From a bacterium (GTDB lineage: Bacteria; Hydrothermota; Tepidihabitantia; Tepidihabitantales; Tepidihabitantaceae), in the NCBI GenBank assembly GCA_035505375.1, contig DATJQV010000051.1, positions 1 through 42,423 of the forward strand: 42,423 bases of DNA, read 5' to 3'. This document shows positions 1 to 7,909 of the stretch, piece by piece. A model generated the notes under the pieces. It did no database searches. It was not told the DNA's origin and saw only the letters and a program-made list of their open reading frames with translations. Position numbers and translations under genes: made by a program. How positions within the stretch are numbered: position 1 is the first letter of the stretch; each line of letters begins with the position of its first letter.

Positions 1-46
1 CTCAGTCCTTTGAAACGACCACCCCCGCTGGGGAGGTTGCTGCACC

Positions 47-352
47 CGTAGCGGACGCTGCTACAGCGACCGTTGCGGCTCCCGTAACGGCACAAGCTAC
101 GACCCCAGCAACGGCGACTGCTACAGCGCAAGCTACGACCACGGCTACGACACCAGCTACAACTCCGGCTACAGCTTCAGCAACGGCCACAGCTACAGCA
201 ACCGCTACGGCATCAGCTACGGCCCAAGGTCCGGCTCCGGTTACGGGTACAGCAACGGCGCGTGCAACGGCCAGAGTTACGACTCCGGCTACGGCTCAAG
301 CAACGGCCGGAGCAACAGCACCAGCCACGGCTTCAGCCAGAGTTCCAGCTGG
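47..352 (+). repeat. 12-bp-periodic degenerate array 1
   Basis: About 25 successive 12-bp units can be laid end to end, most fitting AGC-TAC-RGC-NNC, for example AGCTACGACCAC at 131 and GGCTACGACACC at 143. The unit also has a weaker 6-bp sub-period. One plus-strand frame (14 to 478) is free of stops and would read as Tyr/Gly/Ser/Asn-rich, but it is preceded by TGA at 11-13 and has no start codon before about 404, so I do not call a gene. The array may continue beyond the left edge. From 353 to the promoter at 475 I see no gene or clear site. Confidence 0.8.
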
Positions 353-474
353 CGCACTCGCCACCACATCCGCGCCGCTCCTCCACCCAAGTCGCCTCCA
401 AGACGAGTGTCTTCTCCGGTGTCCGCTGCGGTAACAACGCCGCTGAGTTCGTCGTCAGGAACGGGGCAGTCGTG

Positions 475-502
475 TTGACATCCGTCTGACCAGAGGTATC
501 CT
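475..502 (+). promoter_or_regulatory. Promoter of PIN toxin gene
   Basis: TTGACA (475-480), a 16-bp spacer and TATCCT (497-502). The predicted transcription start, seven bases after the -10, is 509, the first base of a GTG codon. The same arrangement recurs at 23297-23324. Confidence 0.75.
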
Positions 503-508
503 ATGGAC

Positions 509-991
509 GTGAAGCAACGGCCACTGCTGTACATCGAGACCTCGGTCTTCGGTTTCTACTACGGCGAAGAACCGCGCAACGCGCTCAGACGAGAGGGAGT
601 GCGGGAATTGTTCAGGCAGCTCGAGCTGGGCATCCTGAATGCCGTCGTATCAAGATTGACGCTACGCGAACTCAATCGCTCCCCCGAGCCGCGCCGAACG
701 GGGACTTTGTCGCTTGCCCGCCTTGCCCAACTGCTTGAGACTGACGATGAGAAAGCGGAGAGACTGGCCTCCCTGTATGTTACCGAAGGAGTGATTCCCG
801 CTGCATTCGAGGCCGATGCGCTTCACGCCGCCTATGCGACAGTGTCCGAATGTGACGTACTGGTAACGCTCAACCTGAAGCACCTCGCGAACGAGTGGGC
901 AGGACGGAAACTCAACGCCGTGAACGTACGTGAAGGCTACCCGCCCGTCAGCATCAGAACTCCCGAGGAGGTAGTGCGCTATGAAGAGTGA
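509..991 (+). CDS. PIN-domain ribonuclease toxin (VapC-like), leaderless
   Basis: Likely metal-dependent RNase of the PIN family, the toxin half of a type II toxin-antitoxin pair. The N-terminal strand reads LLYIETSVFGFYY, matching the family's YIDTSVFG with Glu for the usual first Asp. The second half has DALHAAYATV followed by CDVLVTLNLKHLAN, which supplies the later acidic residues, and the tail GYPPVSIRTPEEVV is a signature of this PIN subgroup. An ATG lies at 503, but it sits between the -10 and the predicted +1, so GTG 509 is preferred (160 aa). This start is supported by the remnant copy at 23331, which begins at the same point relative to its -10. The stop overlaps the downstream small ORF by 11 bp. 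The Asp-to-Glu change could lower activity. Confidence 0.8.
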   Translation: MKQRPLLYIETSVFGFYYGEEPRNALRREGVRELFRQLELGILNAVVSRLTLRELNRSPEPRRTGTLSLARLAQLLETDDEKAERLASLYVTEGVIPAAFEADALHAAYATVSECDVLVTLNLKHLANEWAGRKLNAVNVREGYPPVSIRTPEEVVRYEE

Positions 992-1178
992 GAATCAAGA
1001 TTGGCTCGACTGGCTGCACAACATGCGACGCGAGGAAGAGGAACGCCGGGTCCGCGAAGGCAAGAGCCTGCGTGAATGGCTGCGTCAGGTCAATGCCGAG
1101 GCCGACGCCATGATGGCCCAACTGACAGACCAAGGCCATCCTGCCGTCGCCCGCGACAAGCCGCAGTCGGGCAAGTGA
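981..1178 (+). CDS. Small partner of PIN toxin, probable antitoxin
   Basis: A 65-aa charged, probably helical protein with DWLDWLH near the N-terminus, an Arg/Glu-rich middle, SLREWLRQV, an AEAD segment and a C-terminal ARDKP. A clear paralogue lies at 23395-23589, sharing DW-DWLH-R-E-E, the EWLR core, AD and the P-V-RDKP tail. The ATG at 981 follows a GAGGAGG-type ribosome binding site at 964-971. The start overlaps the toxin stop by 11 bp, implying coupled translation. The antitoxin role is inferred from order, overlap and size; no known DNA-binding fold is obvious from the sequence. The order is toxin first, antitoxin second. Confidence 0.6.
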   Translation: MKSENQDWLDWLHNMRREEEERRVREGKSLREWLRQVNAEADAMMAQLTDQGHPAVARDKPQSGK

Positions 1179-1246
1179 AATATCCCGCCCCGGACTTGAC
1201 GGGTCCCGAGTTAGGTTGTGTCCCCGTTTCTACCCGTAGTTCCATC

Positions 1247-1825
1247 ATGTCCGCGATGAGGATCGGCGTCCTGCTCTTGTTGCTCGCGTTCTCTCTGGCC
1301 GCGGCGTGGGGCCGCAAGCCGCCGAAGGAAGAGGCAGTCAACATGCGACAGCTCTCGACGAGCGAGGTGACGGACATCCTCAGCAAGTTCCCCGTGATGG
1401 CGGCCAGCTATCTCACCCCCCACAGAGACGAAATGGATTCGCTTGCCCGCCTAGACGGATTCATCGAAATGACAGCGGCTCCGCTGAAGCGCACTTTCCC
1501 TGCAGCCCGGTTCTTTCAGGAACAAGTCCGCAAGGATCCGCCATATTTCTATCTTTGGGCGTTTGCTGGAGACAAGCGGTACATGTTGTTCTGGGACTTC
1601 AACCGGCTGCTTCTCGACAATGGTCTACAGGTGAGTGATGACAGCATAGTAGAGCTGGCAGAGGCATTTGTCGTCTTGTCTCTCGGAACTGAGATGCGCT
1701 CGTTCCCCGGTATCACATTCCTGGGTGCGACGATGACAAAGCAGATGACAAACGGAGAACCTCACAACGCCATACTGAGGGTGAGGATTGGCGAACGGGA
1801 CGAGGAGTGGTACTTCAACGTCTGA
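1247..1825 (+). CDS. Secreted protein, tandem paralogue A
   Basis: A 192-aa protein of unknown function. The start MSAMRIGV leads into a hydrophobic leucine-rich segment ending near LAAAWG, a signal peptide. The mature part contains STSEVTDILSKFP, a central FAGDKRYMLFWDFNRLLLDNG and ends with DEEWYFNV. All three blocks recur in the next gene (STSEV-DIL-FP, GHKRYW-EFNRLLFDNG, EEEWC), so the two are tandem duplicates. ATG 1247 and ATG 1256 are both possible and neither has a good ribosome binding site. I do not recognise the family. Confidence 0.65.
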   Translation: MSAMRIGVLLLLLAFSLAAAWGRKPPKEEAVNMRQLSTSEVTDILSKFPVMAASYLTPHRDEMDSLARLDGFIEMTAAPLKRTFPAARFFQEQVRKDPPYFYLWAFAGDKRYMLFWDFNRLLLDNGLQVSDDSIVELAEAFVVLSLGTEMRSFPGITFLGATMTKQMTNGEPHNAILRVRIGERDEEWYFNV

Positions 1826-1876
1826 CACAGTCAATTCTCGTTCGTATCCAGGAGAAGCGCAAAGGAAGCGCTCGGT

Positions 1877-2605
1877 GTGTACCTGCCCACTACGGTCGAC
1901 TCTCTTCCGGGTTGGGTACACGTTGACACTCCAAGCATAGATATGAAGATGGGTTCGAGTGATGCCTGCGCATCGGGACGGATGTCGGCCGAGGACTCAC
2001 TGAAAAAACCGGCAGAGGAGGTCAAGGTCACCGTGCGGCCAGCCTCGACGAGCGAGGTAATGGATATCCTTCGGAGGTTTCCCGGGATGGTGCCCGACTA
2101 CCTTTCCTCGCAGAACAACGATACGGGACTACTCAAATACCTGTTCCCGTTCAAGGAAGTGACGTCTGCCCCAGTGGAACGTGTCTTCCCGGGTGTTCGG
2201 TTCTACCAAGGGATCGACCGAAGCAGAAGCTGCGGGGCGGAATATCCGTACATGATTGCTATCGCCGGTCACAAGCGCTATTGGATGCCCGGGGAGTTCA
2301 ACCGGTTGCTCTTCGACAATGGTTTGTTGGTCACCGAAGGGAACATGGCCGAGCTGGGAAAGGTCCTCTTCATCTTGGCCGTTGGGAGTGGAGGTACCCT
2401 CCCCGAGATTGCCTTCCTGGATGGTGCCAAAATAAAGGAGATCAAGGGCGGGGTATCCTATGACGTTAGACTCAAGGTGAAGGTCAACGAACAGGAAGAG
2501 GAGTGGTGTCTTACCACCCTGTATGGCCACTTCTCAGGGGCATCGAGAAGAAATACCAAGGACCTCATCATGGATTACTGGCTGAACAGCGTCGAATCTC
2601 CTTAG
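1877..2605 (+). CDS. Tandem paralogue B, no visible signal peptide
   Basis: 242 aa if it starts at GTG 1877, which has AAGGAAG at 1862-1868, eight bases upstream. ATG 1943 and ATG 1982 are alternatives. From STSEVMDILRRFP onward it parallels the preceding protein, including EFNRLLFDNGLLV and a C-terminal EEEWC, but extends about 30 residues further. Unlike its neighbour it has no hydrophobic leader in any frame I checked, so it may be cytoplasmic, or the copy may have lost its export signal. It follows the first copy by 51 bp. Function unknown. Confidence 0.55.
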   Translation: MYLPTTVDSLPGWVHVDTPSIDMKMGSSDACASGRMSAEDSLKKPAEEVKVTVRPASTSEVMDILRRFPGMVPDYLSSQNNDTGLLKYLFPFKEVTSAPVERVFPGVRFYQGIDRSRSCGAEYPYMIAIAGHKRYWMPGEFNRLLFDNGLLVTEGNMAELGKVLFILAVGSGGTLPEIAFLDGAKIKEIKGGVSYDVRLKVKVNEQEEEWCLTTLYGHFSGASRRNTKDLIMDYWLNSVESP

Positions 2606-2656
2606 GGTAAATGGAAGACGCCGCTCAGGTTAGGGAGCACCCCAGCACCTTCTCCG

Positions 2657-2685
2657 TTGACACCCCCGCCCGCGAGTTCTACAAT
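2657..2685 (+). promoter_or_regulatory. Promoter, conserved-spacer family
   Basis: TTGACA (2657-2662), 17-bp spacer, TACAAT (2680-2685). The spacer end CGCGAGTTC is shared with the promoter at 3757. It drives the lipoprotein gene at 2752. Confidence 0.75.
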
Positions 2686-2751
2686 CCAGTCGTGGTCGAG
2701 TCTTCCAACGGGCAGGTATATGCATGTGAGCCTTGGCCGAATGGAGTTCTT

Positions 2752-3537
2752 GTGAAGAACGTGCTGTCACTCAGCCTGCTGACCGCGCTGCTGTTCTCGG
2801 CGGGAGGCTGCTCAAAGGTCAGCCTGGAGCCGTTGCAGGGCGGGGTCGCATTCGATGTCGTTGAGAACTACGCCCCTCCTTACGACAGCGGGTATCCGAG
2901 GATTGAGCTCTCGATGTCGACCGAGAAAGTGTACCCGGACATCCAACGGACCATCGCCGCGGACGTTCGGGCAATCGGCCCATATGTGTCAGTCGACATC
3001 TGGGGAATTCAATGCCCGGATGTCCTCTACGAAGTGCCGGGCCCGGCGAGTTCCGATTGGCCTCTGGACGTAGGCGACGGTCAATACCTGTGTCAGATCA
3101 CACACGGCTGGGACAGCGACTGGTACGCTTTGGCGGTCACTGACTCCTATCTTCGCGTGTCTCCCATCGAAGGGAACTTCACCCAGACTGCACCGGACCT
3201 TTACTGGCGTCACCCGGTGAACTCGTTTGCGTACATCTGCGGGACGACGGATGAAGACACGTGGGTGTACGACGACTTCCTCGATTCTCTCAGAAGCCGC
3301 GTGAACCTTACCGAGTTCAGCTTTCCTGATTCCGGTGAGATTCCGTACCCATGTTCCAGCGCGGGCCACTGGCGCAACAGGCCGGCCCGGTACTTCCGGT
3401 ATCAAGATGATGCCGACTACGAAGCAGCCGGCCGGGTACTGGCAGAGTATGCGAAGAACGTACTCGCGCAGCGCCCAGGAGTCGGCATCATGCTGATAGA
3501 CTGGAAGAACCGGAGACACACAAGCTGGGAGAGCTAG
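2752..3537 (+). CDS. Lipoprotein of unknown function
   Basis: A 261-aa protein starting at GTG 2752 with GGAG five bases upstream (2743-2746). The start MKNVLSLSLLTALLFSAGGC is a classic lipoprotein signal with SAGGC as lipobox, so the mature form should be anchored by its Cys. The rest is soluble, rich in Tyr, Asp and Pro, with several Cys (WGIQCPD, YLCQITHG, AYICGTTDE) that could form disulfides. The open frame reaches back to 2611, but that part covers the promoter and is probably not translated. I do not recognise the family. Confidence 0.7.
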   Translation: MKNVLSLSLLTALLFSAGGCSKVSLEPLQGGVAFDVVENYAPPYDSGYPRIELSMSTEKVYPDIQRTIAADVRAIGPYVSVDIWGIQCPDVLYEVPGPASSDWPLDVGDGQYLCQITHGWDSDWYALAVTDSYLRVSPIEGNFTQTAPDLYWRHPVNSFAYICGTTDEDTWVYDDFLDSLRSRVNLTEFSFPDSGEIPYPCSSAGHWRNRPARYFRYQDDADYEAAGRVLAEYAKNVLAQRPGVGIMLIDWKNRRHTSWES

Positions 3538-3613
3538 GAGAAGAGTATCGCCGCCATCGGGGGATTCTGGGGCCGACACCCCATCCAGGAGCTTCGGGAC
3601 ATCGCGCCGCCAG

Positions 3614-3657
3614 AGGCAGCGAGTGAGCAGTGAGGAAGTTAGCAGTTAGGAGAAGGA
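3614..3657. repeat. 7-bp-periodic degenerate repeat
   Basis: GAGTGAG, CAGTGAG and then GTTAGCA/GTTAGGA-type units with about 7-bp spacing and one indel. It lies in the 354-bp gap between two envelope genes (3538-3891). The rest of that gap holds the promoter at 3757 and nothing else I can identify. Confidence 0.5.
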
Positions 3658-3756
3658 AGCCGGGCGTCCTGTCCGGCACGACCTAGCAGCCGACGGCTGA
3701 CAGCGACTGCCTTCATCCTTGGACCCTAGCCCTAATCCCCCAGCCCCTTCCATCGG

Positions 3757-3785
3757 TTGACATCCGTCCTCGCGAGTTCTAGAAT
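3757..3785 (+). promoter_or_regulatory. Promoter, conserved-spacer family
   Basis: TTGACA (3757-3762), 17-bp spacer ending CGCGAGTTC, TAGAAT (3780-3785) and then CC. Predicted start near 3792, leaving about 100 nt of leader before the ATG at 3892. Confidence 0.8.
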
Positions 3786-3891
3786 CCTGTCACGGACAGG
3801 ACGAGCAGCTCCGATTGTGGCGACACCGAGCCCTGAAGTCTGGTCGTGGCCGCGCGGCTGTCGCTCGTGTAGTTCTGAGAGGAGGAAGACA

Positions 3892-4524
3892 ATGCGAATG
3901 CAAACGGTTCCGTTCGTAGTCTTCATTGGGATGCTGGTAGCTCCGGCCCAGGCGCAACTGGACCAGGGCCTTTTCGGCTCCACCGAACCCAGACCCGGGC
4001 CGGTTGCGTACACGTTAGAGGGACTCGGCGCGGTGGGAACCGGTGTGCTCTTCGCCCTGGTTCCCTCGATTGTGACCGCCACGCAAACACTGGATGACGA
4101 CTGGAGCTACGGCGAAGGCTGGAGTACATCATTGATCGCGTGGGGCTGTGTGACTGCGGCGGCCTACTCGGCCGGTAGCGCTGCCGGCGCGGGCTGGGTC
4201 GGACAAGCCTTACATTGGGACGGCAGCCCTGCCTGGTCGTACGGTCTCGCCTTCGTGCCGGCGGTCGTCGTGGGCAGTGCGGCGATTATCGGCAAGCGGG
4301 TAGCCTATTCCGGCTGGCGGGACGCCAGTATCTGGTTCCTCATCGCCGGAGCGCCGGTTCTGGCCACGGTAGGATACAACCGGCAGGTGAGTCCCGGAGG
4401 TTACGGCTACCATCCGGGCAGATTCCTGCCGCCGAGCCTCGCGGCTCGGTTTGAGAGACAACGCGAGGCAGGCGAGCGCCCGGGAGTCACAGTGGACGCC
4501 AGGCTTCTGACCGTGCGATTCTGA
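3892..4524 (+). CDS. Exported small membrane/envelope protein, family shared with 31481
   Basis: A 210-aa protein. ATG 3892 has GAGGAGGAAG just upstream. A signal peptide (MRMQTVPFVVFIGMLVAPAQA) ends in an AQA-type cleavage site. The mature part has several Gly/Ala-rich hydrophobic stretches (GLGAVGTGVLFALVPSIVTA, LAFVPAVVVGSAAIIG) and ends with VTVDARLLTVRF. The protein at 31481-32077 ends with the matching SVDVRLLNARF and has the same layout, so these are dispersed paralogues. The Phe-terminal tail is compatible with an outer-membrane-associated protein. Function unknown. Confidence 0.65.
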   Translation: MRMQTVPFVVFIGMLVAPAQAQLDQGLFGSTEPRPGPVAYTLEGLGAVGTGVLFALVPSIVTATQTLDDDWSYGEGWSTSLIAWGCVTAAAYSAGSAAGAGWVGQALHWDGSPAWSYGLAFVPAVVVGSAAIIGKRVAYSGWRDASIWFLIAGAPVLATVGYNRQVSPGGYGYHPGRFLPPSLAARFERQREAGERPGVTVDARLLTVRF

Positions 4525-4571
4525 TGGGTGAGGCGATGCCTGGGGCTCGCCCCTCGATTGCGCCCGGCCTT

Positions 4572-4600
4572 TTGACACCCCCACCCGCAAGTTCCAGAAT
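4572..4600 (+). promoter_or_regulatory. Promoter, conserved-spacer family
   Basis: TTGACA (4572-4577), 17-bp spacer containing CCCGCAAGTTC, CAGAAT (4595-4600), then CC. Third member of a near-identical promoter set within 2 kb. Confidence 0.7.
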
Positions 4601-4680
4601 CCCGCCGTGCCCCGTTCGGCAAGTCCGTGGGAATTCGAGAATGGACACCATACGTGCTGTTGCTCAAGAAGGGAGAGAGG

Positions 4681-5286
4681 ATGGATAACCGGAGTCGCCC
4701 GTACTCCTGTGGGCCGCTCGTAAGACTGGCCCTCACTGTTTCATCGGCGGCGGTTCTGCTCGCGGGCTGCGGGCCGTCCGGTCCGAGCCGCACGGTCGAG
4801 AACTACTTCCCTTTGGCAGTAGGGAACCAATGGTGCCTGGCCAGGACAAATCCCCGCGATACGGCGGTGATTGAGCTCACCGACAGCCTCATCCTGGAGG
4901 GGCTGACGTACTACAAGTCGCCAGACCCCGGCGACACGAACACCGTGCACTGGTACGTGCACCGGAACGGCGAGCTGAGAATGTACAGCACTCGAATTGA
5001 CAGCACGCCGGAGGACACGGGCAGCTATTTGCTGCTGCTCAGGGAACCGTTCGACAAGGACTCGACGTGGCCTTCGCCGAACGACCCACGGGAGACGCTC
5101 AGAGTCATTGACCGGGATTTCACACTCAACGTGCCCGCCGGGACGTTTGAGCACTGCGTCGAGGTCGAAGCCAACATCGCGAGCACCTACTTCTACGCGC
5201 CCGGAGTCGGTTTGGCCGAGTTAGGCCCGCTCCCGGACACGTCATACATAATCAACTACCTGCTCCTGAGCTACGTCATCAAGTAG
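4681..5286 (+). CDS. Lipoprotein of unknown function
   Basis: A 201-aa protein. ATG 4681 follows an AAGGGAGAGAGG ribosome binding region; the open frame extends to 4627 but that lacks a site. The leader runs through LTVSSAAVLLAGC, with LLAGC as a good lipobox. The mature part begins with ENYFPLAVGNQW, a start often seen in extracytoplasmic beta-rich domains, and has an FTLNVPAGTFEHCVEVEA segment followed by FYAPGVGLAE. That pattern is familiar from secreted proteins of uncultured bacteria, where its role is unknown. Confidence 0.7.
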   Translation: MDNRSRPYSCGPLVRLALTVSSAAVLLAGCGPSGPSRTVENYFPLAVGNQWCLARTNPRDTAVIELTDSLILEGLTYYKSPDPGDTNTVHWYVHRNGELRMYSTRIDSTPEDTGSYLLLLREPFDKDSTWPSPNDPRETLRVIDRDFTLNVPAGTFEHCVEVEANIASTYFYAPGVGLAELGPLPDTSYIINYLLLSYVIK

Positions 5287-5346
5287 AACCAGGCCGCAGA
5301 GCCGTGAGCAGGGTCCACCTCTGCGCGTCCGGTTTCTCAGCCCGAT

Positions 5347-5374
5347 TTGCCCGGCGCCGCATCTTTGGTAGGAT
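5347..5374 (+). promoter_or_regulatory. Promoter giving a leaderless mRNA
   Basis: TTGCCC (5347-5352), 16-bp spacer, TAGGAT (5369-5374). The -10 ends 6 nt before the ATG at 5381, so the predicted +1 is the A of the start codon. The -35 is imperfect. Confidence 0.6.
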
Positions 5375-5380
5375 TAGATC

Positions 5381-6742
5381 ATGAATCCGTTGATCTTCAG
5401 GGAATACGACATCCGAGGAATTGCGGAAACCGAGCTTGAGGACGATGGTGTCTACCGGCTCGGCCAGGCCTTCGGCACCTACGCACTCGAGCACGCCGCG
5501 ACACTCTGTCCGGTCGGTCGCGACATTCGCCTTTCCGGCCCGCGCATTCAGAAGGCGCTGACCGCCGGCCTTCTGTCAACCGGGCTGAACGTCGTTGACA
5601 TCGGCGTGGTACCGACGCCGGTCTTCTATTTCTCGCAGTTCCATCTCGACACGCGCGCCGGCATGATGGTAACCGCAAGTCACAATCCGCCGCAGTACAA
5701 CGGGTTCAAGGTGGGGCTGGAACGGACGACCATCTACGGGGAAGAAATCCAATCCCTGCGTCGCCTGATGGAATCGGGCAGGTTCAGGCAGGGCAGGGGC
5801 GTCCTGAGTGCCAAGGACGTCATTCCTGACTACGTAGACACTCTCCGGTCGAAGGTATGCATCAGTAACCAGCTGCGTGTAGCATTCGACCCGGGCAACG
5901 GCTGCGCCGGGGTTCTGCTTGAACGGCTGTTCGCCGGCACCAAAGTCACGCCCGAGTATATCAACCTGCGTCCGGACGGTACGTTTCCCGCCCACGTGCC
6001 GGACCCGACCGTGCCGAAGTACATGAAGCAGCTTACCGACCTGGTGCTCGCCAAGAACTTCGACTGCGGCATCGGCTACGACGGCGACTCCGACCGCATC
6101 GGCGCCATCGACGACAGAGGGAAATCGGTCTACGGCGACCGCCTGCTCGGCATCTGCGCGACCGAGGTCATCAAGAACCACCCGGGCGCCAAGATCGTGT
6201 TTGAAGTGAAGTGCTCGCAGGGGCTGGTCGAGTACATTGAGCATATCGGTGGCACGCCGCTGATGTGGAAGACCGGGCATTCCCTGATAAAGGCGAAAAT
6301 GAAAGAGGAAGGCGCGCTATTGGCCGGCGAGATGTCGGGACACATGTTCTTCGCCGATGACTACTACGGTTACGACGACGCCCTGTTCGCCTCACTGCGT
6401 CTGCTGAGCATTATCTCCTCTACCGGCAGGAAGCTCTCCAGTCTGGCCGCAGACATGCCCTCATATCCGACCACTCCGGAGCTGCGAGCTGAGTGCCCGG
6501 ATGAGCTGAAGTTCAGAATCGTCGATGAGGTACGCGACCATTTCCGCGGGAAGTATGAGGTCATCGACATCGATGGAGCGCGAGTCGTATTCCCGGATGG
6601 CTGGGGGCTGATCCGCGCGTCCAACACGCAGGCCGTGCTTGTCCTGCGTTTCGAGGCAAGGACCGAGGAGCGGCTGGCCCAGATACAGAAGCTCTTCTAC
6701 GACCAGCTCGCCAAGTACCCGCAGGTGCGACTGCCCGATTGA
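5381..6742 (+). CDS. Phosphomannomutase/phosphoglucomutase
   Basis: A 453-aa alpha-D-phosphohexomutase that interconverts hexose 1- and 6-phosphates, supplying mannose-1-P or glucose-1-P for nucleotide sugars. N-terminal FREYDIRG is typical. The phosphoserine loop TASHNPP has its Ser near residue 100. The metal loop DGDSDR is at 234-239, the sugar-binding GEMSGH near 316-321, and the phosphate-binding RASNT segment is in the last fifth. All four domains are present and length is normal for AlgC/ManB-type enzymes. No ribosome binding site precedes the ATG, which fits the leaderless promoter just upstream. Specificity between mannose and glucose cannot be read from the sequence. The product may feed the glycosyltransferase cluster at 16.7-21.4 kb. 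Confidence 0.9.
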   Translation: MNPLIFREYDIRGIAETELEDDGVYRLGQAFGTYALEHAATLCPVGRDIRLSGPRIQKALTAGLLSTGLNVVDIGVVPTPVFYFSQFHLDTRAGMMVTASHNPPQYNGFKVGLERTTIYGEEIQSLRRLMESGRFRQGRGVLSAKDVIPDYVDTLRSKVCISNQLRVAFDPGNGCAGVLLERLFAGTKVTPEYINLRPDGTFPAHVPDPTVPKYMKQLTDLVLAKNFDCGIGYDGDSDRIGAIDDRGKSVYGDRLLGICATEVIKNHPGAKIVFEVKCSQGLVEYIEHIGGTPLMWKTGHSLIKAKMKEEGALLAGEMSGHMFFADDYYGYDDALFASLRLLSIISSTGRKLSSLAADMPSYPTTPELRAECPDELKFRIVDEVRDHFRGKYEVIDIDGARVVFPDGWGLIRASNTQAVLVLRFEARTEERLAQIQKLFYDQLAKYPQVRLPD

Positions 6743-6879
6743 GAAAGCGGACGGCGGCTGGAGTCACCTGCTCCAATACCCGACTTGCCGGTCGGCCATC
6801 AGCCGGAACGCCTGAAGGTTCCGACGTCCCAGACTGACTGCGTGCCCCCACACACCTCGATTTCGGCCTGCCCTTTCTC

Positions 6880-7692
6880 GTGAGCTGGATCACCAGGCGC
6901 GTATCGCGGCTGGCCCGCAAAGTCGTTGGTTCGGGCCGCCTGGTTGCGAGAGGTGAACGCATTGTCGCTGGTGTCTCCGGCGGGGTCGACAGCCTTTGCA
7001 TGATCCACCTGCTCAATGCCATTAACCAGGGCGACGGACATTGCTGGGAACTGCAGGCCGTGCACGTCGACCCGGGGTTCGACGGGTGGAGCACCGCACG
7101 GGTTACGCGTGCATGCGCGGCGATAGGAGTCCCCTGCACGGTGCTGCGCACGGACGTACACGGAGCGGCAAAACAGAGCGGACATGATTCCTGTTATGCC
7201 TGCGCCCGTGAAAGGCGCAAGGCGCTGTTCGCCTTTTGCGACAAGCAGGGCAGCGCAAGACTCGCCCTCGCGCATATTCTGGACGACGTCAATGAGACTT
7301 TTCTCATGAACCTGCTGTTCACGTCCTCAGCCCGCACAATCCTGCCGGTCCAGCCGTTGTTCAGCGGCAGGCTGGCCATCGTCCGGCCGCTGTATTACGT
7401 CGACAAAGGCCTGGTCCGGCGCTACGCAAGAGCCGTTGGAATCAGAGCGATCCGGAATCGCTGCCCGTTCGGCCGCTCAAGCTCGAGGTCGTCGGTTCGT
7501 CGGTTTCTGAACCGGCTTTACGCCGACGACCCGCGCATCAGGACGAACCTTTTCGCGGGCCTGCACAATCTGAAGGTTGAGTACCTGCCCAAGCCGAGAC
7601 ACGGGAAGCCTCGTTCTGTCGTCGAACGTCACCGGCTTCCGGCGGTCGTGTCGACCCCGTTCGGGAACAGCGCGCCAGGCGGTGGCTCCTGA
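6880..7692 (+). CDS. TtcA/TilS-type PP-loop tRNA-modifying ATPase
   Basis: 270 aa, starting at GTG 6880. It belongs to the N-type ATP pyrophosphatase group that activates a tRNA base by adenylation. The PP-loop SGGVDS is at residues 33-38, a CYAC pair (Cys105, Cys108) follows in the middle, and NRCPFG gives Cys195. A Cys pair plus a later Cys is the layout of TtcA-like 2-thiolation enzymes that hold an iron-sulfur cluster, rather than of lysidine synthetase TilS. The last 40 residues are basic and low in complexity. No ribosome binding site is visible. The substrate nucleotide is inferred, not shown. Confidence 0.75.
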   Translation: MSWITRRVSRLARKVVGSGRLVARGERIVAGVSGGVDSLCMIHLLNAINQGDGHCWELQAVHVDPGFDGWSTARVTRACAAIGVPCTVLRTDVHGAAKQSGHDSCYACARERRKALFAFCDKQGSARLALAHILDDVNETFLMNLLFTSSARTILPVQPLFSGRLAIVRPLYYVDKGLVRRYARAVGIRAIRNRCPFGRSSSRSSVRRFLNRLYADDPRIRTNLFAGLHNLKVEYLPKPRHGKPRSVVERHRLPAVVSTPFGNSAPGGGS

Positions 7693-7720
7693 ACCCGTTC
7701 GACGACACGCACGAGTCCTG

Positions 7721-7748
7721 AAAGAGAGAGGCGGCCGCCTGGCCGCCT
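7721..7748 (-). terminator. Terminator after tRNA-Glu
   Basis: On the minus strand, AGGCGGCC and GGCCGCCT form an 8-bp stem with a 4-nt loop, followed by CTCTCTTT. It lies directly downstream of the tRNA. Confidence 0.7.
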
Positions 7749-7750
7749 GA

Positions 7751-7825
7751 TAGCCCCATGCGGATTTGAACCGCAGTCTTCTGGCTGAGAACCAGATGTC
7801 CTGGGCCAGACTAGACGATGGGGCC
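7751..7825 (-). tRNA. tRNA-Glu (CUC)
   Basis: A 75-nt cloverleaf on the minus strand. The acceptor GGCCCCA pairs with TGGGGCT (one G-T at the end). The anticodon stem TCTGG/CCAGA encloses TTCTCAG, giving anticodon CUC. The T-arm contains GGTTCAAATCC. CCA is not encoded (TCA follows the discriminator). It has its own promoter at 7836-7863 although it sits in line behind the ribosomal operon. Confidence 0.92.
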
Positions 7826-7835
7826 CTCTGGTAGA

Positions 7836-7863
7836 ATACTATTCCGGATTTGGCACAGGTCAA
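7836..7863 (-). promoter_or_regulatory. Promoter of tRNA-Glu
   Basis: On the minus strand, TTGACC (7858-7863), 16-bp spacer, TAGTAT (7836-7841). It ends 10 bp before the mature tRNA. Confidence 0.7.
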
Positions 7864-7909
7864 GCACGCCGCTCACACGAACACCGCAAACCGGGTTGAA
7901 GCGGGAAAC

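Noticed and set aside
14-478. Stop-free Tyr/Gly/Ser/Asn-rich frame through array 1
   Set aside because: TGA at 11-13, no start codon before about 404, and a 12-bp period keeps any stop-free unit open by chance; not called as a gene.
503-508. ATG 503 as start of the PIN gene
   Set aside because: It lies between the -10 and the predicted +1; GTG 509 fits both this locus and the remnant copy.
1196-1224. TTGACG-17-TGTCCC as a promoter for the gene at 1247
   Set aside because: The -10 is too far from consensus.
1923-1951. TTGACA at 1923 as a promoter
   Set aside because: No -10-like hexamer at 15-19 bp; also inside a probable coding frame.
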